Below the pieces are notes generated by a model. That model was not told the origin of the DNA. It did no database searches and worked only from the letters and a program-made list of their open reading frames with translations. Shown piece by piece: positions 36,777 through 48,100 of a DNA stretch of 64,000 nt (position 1 is the first letter of the stretch; each line of letters starts with the position of its first letter). The position numbers were made by a program, and so were the translations under genes. This DNA comes from Caprimulgus europaeus (taxonomy: Eukaryota > Chordata > Aves > Caprimulgiformes > Caprimulgidae). The stretch is taken from contig OU015551.1 of NCBI GenBank assembly GCA_907165065.1, positions 992,001-1,056,000 of the forward strand. The letters run 5' to 3'.

Positions 36777-39146
36777 TCAGAGGCGGACAAGGAAGGGCAG
36801 GTTGAGGGCATCAGGGATACGGAGCTCATCCAGGTGCAGGGGGGAGGCGGTGAAGGGCAGGTGCACAGGGAAGAGGTGGCTGGTGTCCACCAGGAGCTGG
36901 CTGGGTTCCCCTCCATACTGGTCCTGGAGCTGCTTCTGTGGGGACACAGTATTTACATTCAGGGCTGCTCCAGTAAGGGGGCCCAGATGGGACAGTCCCC
37001 CCCCAACACCGCACCCCAGGTCCCACTCACCTCAACACTGCTGATGAAGCTGGGACTGATGCGCTCCTCCAGCCCAGCAGCTGGGGTGTAGGCCCGAAGG
37101 ATCTTCACAACCTGAAGGAGATGGTGGGGATCATGAACAGGGAGGGGCTGGGCACATCCAGACACTGCCTGCTATGGTGTGGTCCTCACCCCAAAGCATC
37201 CCTAGTGCCCCCAGGGAGGGCAAGGAGCCCCAGGATAGGATGAGTGCCCAGCAGGCAGCAAGCCCCAACCCCTCCAGTACCTGCTGGGGTGACAGCACTG
37301 TGCAGAGGCTGCAGAGAGCTCCAGCATCCTCCTCTGTCACCTTCTTCACCTGCAGCAGCTGGGCAGCCTGGACCAGGGGCTCCAGCACCTCATGGGCCCC
37401 ACTCTGCTGCAGCCCCTGTGCCCGCAGCCACTGCTCCAGCTGGCTGATGTTGTACCTGCCAGGGAGACCAGGTCATGGAGAGGCACCGGCCATGTCCCAG
37501 CTCCCCCAGGTACCCCCGTGCTGCACGGGGACTGACCTGAGCTGGATGCCACGGCTCCAGGAGCACGTGTCCTTTCTCAGCAGCAGGTAGTTGAGGGTGG
37601 TGCCACTGATGAGGAAGAAGAGCTGGCGCAGGACCTGGTGCCCCACACTGGGGACCAGCCCATGGTGGTCCAGCGCTGCACGGAAGGAGCCCAGCTGCTG
37701 CAGCAGCTCGGGCAGGGTGTGGGCAGGGGCTGCTGAGGACCGGCGGTGGCCAGGAGGGCAGGAAGAAGACAAGCCCTGGATGGGCTCACTCTCCAGCATT
37801 GCAGCAACTACAGGGTAGAAAAGGCTCATCACAAGGAGGCAGAGACCCCGCGTCGTGCCTCAAGCAACCACTTGTACAACCAGTGCTCCTCAGCTCTGCA
37901 TCCCAGTTGGGGATGCAGGGACTGATGACACCTCCAGGACAGTTGGCCCAGGGGTTGGTCCTGCTCCCTGAGGCTGCAGAGCAAGCACAGGGAAACAGAG
38001 CTCTCCATGGATGTAGCCTAAGGTCCCCGAGGGCGCTGAGCCCACTTCAGCTCCCCTATCACCTCCTCCAAGCTGTGATACTCAAGGAGCAGATGGTACC
38101 TCATAGAAGGAGCCCCCCAGTTCAAAGTCTACCTTTCCCCTCTGGGTGCAGCCTCTGGAACGGAGCTGAGCATGGTGCTCCCTCCCAGAACCAGTGTCCT
38201 GGGAGTGCCCTGCAAGCCCCCCAGCCCAGGCCATACCAATCATGGGTTTGAGGCGCTTCTCAGCCGTGCGGATGAGCTGCTGGTAGAGCTGCACAGCCAG
38301 GGCATCCAGGCTGCGGCAGCAGCTCTGGGGGTCCACGCTCTGCAGGCGGTGCTCGTTCTGCCGCGCCGTGTTCTCCTTCCAGTAGCTCTGTGGGCAGAGG
38401 CTGGGTCAGAGCCAGGAGTACCAGGGGACACAGCTGGGACCCCAAGCAAGCGTGCAATAGAGTCAGCCCAGCACATCCCCGCCTACTGGGGTTGGGGACA
38501 AAGAAGATGCAGCCCTAGGTGGGGAAAACCCTGTCCCCACCAAGCTCCCACCCTTCCCAGAGAGGTGGCAGATGTCCTGCAGCCCAGCCCTACCTCCTCC
38601 TGGCTGTACTGGCGCAGGCAGTTCAGGAGCCGGCAGGCGTTGGCCAGCCAGAGTGCCACCGTGTCAAAGTCATCGCTGTGCTTCTGCAGGAGGGAACAGA
38701 GCACTGGGGTCAGCTGGTGGTGACAGCAGCAAGCCCTCACACCCCACAGGAGCTCCATGAGCCACACAGAGCTGCAGCCTGATGAAGGCTGTGGGGGTGC
38801 AGAGCTGTTGGACCCTCTTGCAGGAGCCCTGCAGCACCCAGGGACATCCCCCACCCCAGGAGATGCTCAGGCTGGACACTGCAGTCAGGCAGGTGCTGTG
38901 CCCTGGGGGGCCAGGCTGCTAGCTCAGGGCCATCCCCACCCTGGCCAGCGAAGCTCCCGCTCCTCAGCCCAACCCACACCCCCAAGCTCAGCACCTTCAT
39001 GACCCTTTTGATGGCATCAGTGGCTGCAGCCAGGAGGGAGCGGGCCCGTGGCTCATCACAGCAGTGGTCCGCATGCCGGAAGCACAGGAAGAGGATGTAG
39101 GCTGGCAGGTCTGGGAGCATCCCAGGGCTGCTCTGTGGTTTGTAGT
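36777..39146 (-). other. Myosin globular cargo-binding tail: exons 31-37
   Basis: Exons: 38995-39146, 38594-38683, 38237-38387, 37537-37807, 37281-37455, 37031-37111, 36777-36935 (residues 1376-1734). Family landmarks are present in order: [81 protein letters not shown] and the terminal HLFPVHLPF...LPFLVRL. The residues equivalent to human MYO5B Tyr1714 and Gln1748, reported Rab11 contacts, are kept as Tyr1598 and Gln1632. Confidence 0.92.
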
Positions 39147-42100
39147 CTGTGGGGCAAAGCAGGACAGTTGGGATCCAGCAGCTACAGACAACTGGTCCTG
39201 AGCTGGGCAGGATGCTGCCCCAACAACACTGGAAGGATGTGCTCACACACAGGTTGGCAAGGGACCAAGCTTAGGTAAGGAGATCCCATCTCTCCATACT
39301 CTACCTGTGATGATGGCCTTGACAATGCGCCCTTCATCCTCCATCCTCCATGCTAGCATGGCCTGGGACCGCCCAGCCAGGGATGGGACCGTGGGGCACC
39401 GGGACAGGACCACGGTGGATGCAGCCAACTCCTGCACTGGCCCAGCCTCTCTCTTCACTGGGGCAAAAGAGCACAGGTCACACCCTGCTGTGTCCCAGGC
39501 TGTGGGACCCAGATCAGGTCCCCTCAGCTCAGTCCAAGCAGAGGCTCCCCAGCATTTGTGTGAGGAGGACTCTGCTCCCCACGCTGAGGCTGGACCACAC
39601 TCCAGCCTTAAACCAGGCTGGGGACCCTCCAGCCAGCCCCACCCCTTCCTCCCATGCAGGCACTTGCCTGTGAGCTCCTGGATCTGCTTTGCATAGGCTC
39701 TCAGCTGCTTCTGGAGCTTCAGTGTGGTCCTCTCCTGCTTCTCCAGCTTCTGGGCCAGCTCCTGGAGAGGGACAGCCCTGGTAGGGCTCAGCCAGCCTCC
39801 CCCAGCACCCACCAAGTGGAGCAGGGCTGGGGGGGCTGCAGCAGGGTTCCCCACATTGCCCCCCAAGGGGCTGCTGCAGCTCACCACAGGGCAAAGCCGG
39901 CACAGAGCCTGGTCCTGCCACCCCACCTCGTCCCCCTTACCCAGTTCTCCTCCTTGAGCTGCAGGACATGGTGCTGCAGCCCCTCCTGCCCCTGGTGCCG
40001 CTGCAGCTCCTGGATGAGGGCTGCCTGCTGCTGGCTCAGCTGCTTGAGTGAGCAGATATCGAGGTGCAGCCCTTCTACCTCCTCCTCGTGCTGCTGCTTC
40101 TCCTCCCGCAGCTGACTCGCCAGCAACCTGTGCACATGCACCCAGGGAAACTGAGGCACCAGCCTTCCTCAGCTGCCATACCCCATCCCTCGAGGAGGCT
40201 GCTGAGAAGGCATTTCTCCTCTGAAGCCTCAGAGCTGGGAACTCTCCCCCTGCCCAGGCACCCTGGGTGCTGACAGAGCATCTCCCCTCCAGCTACGTGG
40301 AACCTTGAGCACACATGGCAGCCCAGGAACAGGCTGCACCAGCTCTGCCCTTCTCAGAGGCTTCTCCTTGAGCCCAGGGCACCCAGTCTGCTCACACAGT
40401 GGGTGTACCTGGAGCAAGGTGAGATGATCTAGTCTCCCAGGAAAACACAGCTGGGTGCTCTGGAGAGAAGGGGAGGAGAGCCAGGGCTACCCCACACCCA
40501 GCTGCCCTTGCTCTCCCAGCCCAGCCAAGGCCACGGTGCCCACAGCATGAGAGGAGGTGGCTGCTTCAAAGAGGATTTGCAGCTGCACCCCAAGCTGTGG
40601 CTGGATAAAACACCAAGGAGAGCTTCAACAGCATAGATCCATCAGCCCATTGCAGAGAAGCCAGGCTCAGCTGGGGACCATCTCCCTGGGACCACACTCA
40701 CCTATTGGCAACCTGCACCGCATCGTACGCGTGCTTCAGGTCATCATCCACTGCCAGCTTGTCCGGGCTCCTGCTCAGCCCCAGCATCTCAGCTATGTTC
40801 TGCACAGAGAGGAGAGCAGGGTGAGGCCAGCGCCACCAGCCTGGATCTGGCCCTGCTCTCGGCAGCAGGACAGGGGCTCACCCTGCGCTTGAGGAAGTCC
40901 AACAGTTTCCTCTCCTCTGGCTCCGGGGAGGGCTTGGACCTCCGCAGCTCCTCCCGGGCCCGGGCCAGCTCCTCGTTGACAGCTTTGAACTTCCCCAGGA
41001 GGAGCAGGTACGCCTTCTCGAAGGAATCCTGGCCCACACTAGTGTTCAGCAGCACCCCACTGCTGGGCTGTGTCCCCTCTGGCACCAGCTGCCAGCGCTC
41101 CTCCAGTCCCTGGGCACAGGGACAGGGTTTGACCCAGCAGCCAGTGCTGGCCACCAGCACATCTGCAGACACCCCACCCCAATGGCACCAGCTCCCAGCC
41201 AGGAGCCCCAGGGCACAGCTGTCCCCATAGTTAAGGGAAGGGACAGTCTGTTTATCACCCCCACCTCCCTGTCCCCACCAGTGTCACCACTAGCCTCAGC
41301 CTGCTGGTTGGAGCCATCTTGCGAGGGAGCTGTGGACATGGAGGACAGATAGCTGCTCTCAGAGCCCAGGAAGCTCTCTGACGATGGAGACCGTCTCAAG
41401 GTGCTTTGCTGCGTGGGGAGAGAAGGACAAGGTTGTTCACCTGCACCCCAAGCACATGAAGACACAGCAGCTAGGGCAGAGCAGCGAGAGCCTCAGGAGG
41501 ACACCTTGGTTTGGGGATCCAATCCAAGCACATGAGCTGGGGAATGCTTATCTCCTGCAGCGGTGGCCCTGGACCAGCCAGTGCTGCCCATTGCCCCCAG
41601 GAGCTGAGGGAGGGGATGTCCTGAGCCTCCCTGTGTCCCTGCAGCCTCTCACCCTGTGGAAGGCCACCTCGTCCTGGAGGTTCTCATAGCCCTGCTCCAG
41701 GCGGGCGTACTCCTGCACCAGGTTCTGGTAGCGCGTCCGCTCCTCCTCCAGCTCCTGCAGCAGCCCCTGGCTCTCCCGCGCCGCACGCTGGTGCTGCTCT
41801 GTGGGGACAGGCACGGCGGGGAGTGGGGGACAGGCACAGCCAGGACCCCTCTGCAAGGGGACATGCAGGAACACACCAACCCTACAGGACCAGCCCAGAC
41901 CCAGGGGAACGGGACGAGGGGATCAGGGAACCCCTTTTACCTTCCATGCGCTGGATCAGGGCATCCCGCTCCTCCCCCAGCTGCAGCTTCACGGCTTCCA
42001 CCTCTGCCAAGTGCTGTGGGAAAGCAGAGGGACAGGATCAGCCAGAGCCCTTCCTGGGGCCAGCCTGGGCTGCCAGAGGTCTTCTCCAGGAACCACCGCA

Positions 42101-45100
42101 CAGCAGGAAGCACAGCGTACTGCCAGGTCCCTGGAGAGCCCCGTGGAGCCCCAGCAAAGCGAGAGCATCCTCTGGACAGACAGACCTGCCTGAGCTCCTC
42201 GACCTCCGGGCCCAAGCAGCTCTTCACATTGTGCCTCTCCAGCTCGGCCAGCCGCTCCTGCAGCTGCTGGACCTGGGCACCACGAGCTGCATCCTCTCGC
42301 AGCATCTCGTCCCGCAGGCGCTGCACCTCCTCGGCGTGGGCAGCGCTCAGCCCCGAGAGCTGCTCCACCAGCCGCTGCTTCTCCTGGGCCTGGGGTCAAC
42401 GAAGAGAGCAGGTCAGGCAGGTGGCCAGGAGCAAGGGCACATCCCCACATGTCTCCCATCAGTAACAGCCCATGCACACTCAGGCTGCTCTTCTACAATG
42501 GACCTGGAGACCCCATTTCCCACCCATCTGTTTGGAACCCTGAGCCCCTAGCATCACCTCGAGCAGAGCTCAGCTCTCCATGACACACCATCCCACACGG
42601 CACCTCCCATGAGCTTTGCCATGGCTGTACAGCCCCTTACCCACCTCCTGGCCAGCCCAGGACTTTCCAGCCCTGCTTCCCCCGGCCCCCAGAGACAGGA
42701 CCACACTCCCCTCCATAGACACCCCCAGAAATGGAGGGGTGACAGCCAAGCAGAGACTCACCCTGATGACAGTGGCAGATGCTGCCAGCAGGAGCACAGT
42801 GGGAGAACATACCATGCCAGAACCATTTCCAGCACATGATGCTATGCTGCAAGGCTGCACCCAACCAAGCACCCAGGAGGGTTCCCAGCCCATCCCCAGG
42901 GCCACCAGCCCATATCTATGGGGAGCATTGAAAACCCAGGAATGAGACCCAGATGCACAACTCCTGCCTGGGGACACGTCAGGCAGGGTCAGCTCAGGGC
43001 CAGAGGACTGAAGACAAGGGCAGGCATGTTCCTGGCTGCACAGGGACTGGAACAGTCCCTCTCTACAACTACCTACCTCGCCCTCCAACTCCCTGAAAGG
43101 AGGGTGCAGAGAGGTGGGGGTGGGTCTGTTCAACCAAGGGACAGGACAAGAGGAAATGGGCTCCAGTTGTGCCCAGGGCAGTTGAGATGGGATGTGAGGA
43201 AGAATTTCTTTGCTGAAAGGGTTCTGAGGCATTGGAAGGGGTTGCCCAGGGCAGTGGTGGAGTCCCCATCCCTGGAGGGATTGAAGAGTCGTGTAGACAC
43301 AGTGCTGAGGGACATGGGTCAGTGGGGACTGGTCAGTGTTGGGTTCATGGTTGGACTCGATGAACTTAAAGGGCTTTTCCAATCCAGGGAGTTCTGGGAT
43401 TCCGTGGTAAGAAGTGGTCAGCAAAAAGCAGCTTCCCCCATGCCCTGGGACCTATGGGATGCTGAAGCACCCACCTGCTCATCCAGCCTGCACTGCAGTT
43501 GGATCACCTTGATCTCCATGCCTTTGTGCAGCTGCTTGTAGTGCTCGACCGAGCGTGCCTCGACGCGCAGCCGCCGCAGCTCCCGGCACGCCCGCGCCCG
43601 CCGGTAGCAGCACTGCAGGTAGATGACGGCCCCACGCAGACGGGCGTAGCGGCTCCGGGCCAGCCAGCCCCTGACAGCAGCCTGGATCACCACAGCTTTC
43701 TGGTGCCACACCATCTGTGGAGGGACAGATGGGGCAGTGGCACCACCAGCAGCACAGACCCACCCAGGTGGGACTGAGACACCCGCTGCCAGGCTCCTTC
43801 CTACCTGTTGGTAAAGGCGCCGGGCGAACGTGCCTCGGGCAAAGGCTTGGATGGTGATGACAGCCTGGCGCACACGGAGGTAGGAACGCCGGGCCAGAAC
43901 CATCCTCAGGCTCTTCTGCAGCACCACAGCAGCTCTGGTCCTTCGCAGCATCCTGGTGAACCTGCAGAGAGGACAGAGCACTGGGCACAGGGGACAGAGC
44001 ACTGGGCACAGGGGTGGCAAAGCCTGCAGCCCAGCCCACCCCACGGGGACATCCAGATCAAAGCCCAGCTGAGAGCCAGGGCAGCTGCCAGCTGGCTCCG
44101 AGGCTGAGCTCTGTCTCAGCTCGTGGCAGGTCCCTGGAGCCCTGTGTCCCACTCACCTCCGGGCCAGCATGCCGCGGGCGTGGCGCTGCAGGCAGAGCGC
44201 GGCAGCGCGCGCCCGCCCGAAGCGGCTCCGCGCCAGCCAGCCCCGCAGGTGCCGCTGCAGCAGGGCGCAGGCTGCCTGCAGCCGCCGGGACCGCAGCTCC
44301 TCCAGGTACGCCACTTGGCCCAGCCGGAAGAACACCTTGTTCTTCCCACACCGGTACTTGCTGGGGTCCTGTGTGCAAGGGTGGAGTCAGTCCCAAAGCA
44401 AAGCAGACCCCAGCCAGGTTCCCCCAGGAGTGTTGTCCCCCATCCCACCTCCCTGGAGGCCGAGTTCCTCCCCACCTCCCTGCTCACCCATCTCTGTACC
44501 CCACTGGGCACCCACACATGGTGAGAAGCACTTTGAGGGATATGCTGGTACCATGGCTGCACCCCTCAAGCAGGACCCTTACTTGGAGCAGTCTCTCAAG
44601 GGCAAGGCTGCAGATTTGCTTCTCGTTGGTGCTCATCAGCTCCTCTCTGCTCAGCAGAGCCCTGTACCTTTCTAAGAACTCCTGGTATGTCCACCTGTGA
44701 GGGACAGAGAGGGGCTCAGAGGTACTGGAGGGAGAGGAGGACCCAGGGGGCTGCTGAAGCATGGGGGTACCTGGTGGGGTAGCCTGAGGCACTGATCCGG
44801 ATGGTCTCCAGGACCCCACAGGCTCGTAGCTGCTCCACTGCTCGCCTGGAGTCAAACCTGAGGCAAAGAGGGGCTGATCTAGGATGGGTCCCAGCAAGCT
44901 TGGCACGTGCCAAGCTCTGAAGGGCCAGGGCAGGAGGGACACAGACTGGAGGAACAGCAGTGTCCCACAGTGTCCCCAGCCTCATCTCCTCCAGCCTCCC
45001 TGGCCAGGCACTCACACGAAGGGCTGCTTGGAGTCGTTGGGTTTGATGCAGCGGATGTAGTGTGGTGTGGTGCTGCCCAGCATCTCCATCAGCCGGTTCA

Positions 45101-48100
45101 GGGAGGCTTTGAACTGCAGAGGACAAGGTAAGTGTGGTCAGGGCCAACAGCAGTGTTCTGGGGCTTGTGGAGGTCCCCTTAGGGCTACCCCAGCCTCAGT
45201 TGTCCAGGGCCAGCACATATTTCTGCCCCCCCACCACCCCATACCTGGCTGGCAATGGACTTCTTGCTCTTCTGGCTACTGGGCAGCGATCTGCGGCTGG
45301 GGCGACCAGGCAGCCTGGAGCCAGTGGACCTGCGGGACTGCAGGGACATGGGGCCGTCCCCTTCCTCCAGGAAGAGCTCAGCGAGGAGGGCAGACTGTGT
45401 GGAGCAGAGCTGTGAGAGCCAGGCAGACCATGCAGCGAGCATCACCCAACACGGAGAGCCACCACCACCAGGAGACACCCCAAAGCACCACAGAGGGCAG
45501 CCCAGTGCACAGTCCTCTGCCCTGCTACAGCCCAGATGTGCCAGGCCCAGCTGTGCCCATCTGCTGCTTCCCCTGGGAAAAACCAAGTGCAAGCCACTGG
45601 CACCTTCCCAGGTGTGCTCAAGAGCCCTCCAAGATGTCCCTTACCTTCTGCCAGGGCCACATGGAGTGGAAGGGAGAAGTGACAGTGTTACAGGCCTGGA
45701 AGCAGCAGGACCCTCCAGCCCTCTCAGCAGGGACATGGCCAAGGTGTCCCCCAAGGTGGGGAGCACCCACATCTCCAGGCACCCTGACCATGGCCAGCAC
45801 TGCATGGGGCTGTGCCAGGGGGACTTACCCCACACAGCTCATACCTCCTGCACCATCAGTCCTTCCCAGCCCCGTGCCTGTGGGGCCACAAGCCACCCAG
45901 GCTCTGCCCCACACAGCCCCTGCTCAGGGTGGCTCTCACCTTGCTGGCTCGCAGCAGCCCCACCAGCTCCTCGGGGACAGCATCCCTGTTCTTCTCCACA
46001 AACCCAGCACACTGGTACTCCACCTGGCAGGAGACAGGGCAAGACCAGCACTAGCCTGCAGCTTTCCAGACCAGTCTGGTGCAGGGCTCTGCTTGGACAC
46101 AGCCCAAGGCTTTCAGAAGAAGCCCTTGCAGGAGTCAGAGCTGGTGGTGGCCACACTGCCCAGCTCCTGCCCTGCCACGAGGCTCCCGATGGGACCCATC
46201 GCAGCCAGAGTTTGTGTTTTACCCTCAGTGGAAGAGCTGCAGCCCCGCACTTTGAAGCTGCAGAGCCAGCAGGATCCACATCCCAGCCTGGGAGGGGACA
46301 GACTGTGGCCACAGCCACTCAGGACAGTGGGAGGCTGCAGGAGCCACCACCAGCTCTAGGCAGGGCAGGTTGGGGGGTCACTGGTGCAGAGCCACTGCCA
46401 AGCCCTCCTCACCCCAGGCTGCACTGCCACAGCTTTCCCTACCTTCCCAGCAAAGTGGCAGACAACAAAAGCATCTGTGGGCCTCTTGGGCTTCTGGAAG
46501 TGGGAGCTGCTGAGATGGGTCTGGTAAAGCTTCTGGGCCCAGCTCCCATCACTGCCTTGGGGCATCTGAAAGGCACATGGGTCAGAAGGGGCAGCAGGGG
46601 GGCTCTGGGTGGCCACAGCAGCAGGCTCCCAGCACCCCTTGCCCACCTTGCACTCCTCATTCAGCAGGTTCAGGATGCCAAGCCGGCCCTCGATGAGCTC
46701 AATGCATGGTTGGTTGTCACAGAAGTCGATGAAGACCCAAGGGATCTCCTCGGTCACGTACTCCTCCTGCTCCAGCTTGAAGACATGCTGGAGGGCAGGG
46801 AGAGCAGAGCAGGACTGAGCCAGGAGGGAACAAAGGTGACCAGCCACCAGGCAGGAGCTTGGCTTCCATAAGACACCTGAGCAGCCCTTCTCCTGGAGCA
46901 GGAGCACTTTGGGAGAAAGGAGGGACCATGCCCAGCTCCAGCAGCCTCCCAGAGCCCCACATTTGCAGGGACTGAAGCACCAGCCCCAGTCAAGGCAGAG
47001 AGCACCAAAAGCAACAGCACAGCAGGGATGTCCAGGGCCCACCCTCGCTACCTCCCAGCAAGGAGACACATCTGGGTGACACCTACCAGGTTGAAGAGCT
47101 GCTGCAGCTTCTCATTAGCATAGTTGATGCAGAACTGCTCAAAGCTGTTGAGCTCAAACATCTCAAACCTGTGGGCAGCAGAGACCTGCCTGAGGCAGCT
47201 GCCAGGCAAAGCCACCCCAACCAGCCATGAGCTCCAGGCACAGGCACCCAACTGGCCCCACTGCAGGGATGGGGACTGCCCCATGTCCCAGCTGGAGCAG
47301 TTGGTGGCTGCAGACCCACAGCTGATGCAGGAGCAGGACCATGCTCTTCCAGGCAGCCCAGGAGAGGGGAACCACTCTTACCCATAGATGTCCAGGATGC
47401 CAATGGAGGTACAGTGGCCCTCCAGGGAGCGCAGGGCACGGTTGACCCTGCTCACCATCCACCTGAAGATCTGCCCATACATGTGCTTGGCCAGGGCATC
47501 CCTGGAGTCGAGCGCCTGCTGCCTGGAGAGGGGCTTCACGTAGGTCTCCCCAGCAGTGACCAGCTTGCGGTGGCAGAGCCAGCGCGTCACCTGCGACGCC
47601 TCGAGGCCCAGCAGCGAGCAGAACAGCCCGAGGGCCTCATCTCCGGGCTGCAGAGGGACAGACCCGTCACCGCGGTGCTGCCGAGATGCAGCTCAGGGGC
47701 TGGGCTGGGATTCTGGCAGGCAGCTCTCACCCACCTCCACGAAGCAGCTGTCCCCATGACGGTGCCTCCCTCTGACCACGACATTGCCCAGGTGCAGGAT
47801 GGCAGCCAAGATGCTGAACAGCTCCAGCTGGTCAGTCTCAGGGACACCTGCAGGGACAGCACTGCATGAGGGACCTCTCAGGATGCTCGCACCTCATGCT
47901 GATCTGACCCTCTGCATCACACAACCCAGAGGGACAGTGTCCTGGACTCACAAGGATGGAGTTAATTTTCTTCTTGGAAGCCAGAATAGATGTGGTTTGG
48001 GTTCAGTGTGGGATTTGTTAGAAGAACACTGATAATGTACTGATGTTCTCAGCTGCTGCTGGAAGTCCAAGGACATCATGTTTTGCCAGCTTGCAAGTGC

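Noticed and set aside
45255-46871. 538-codon open frame on the plus strand across the myosin gene
   Set aside because: It is antisense to five well-supported myosin exons and their introns, is low in sequence identity to any family I know, and is explained by high GC content.
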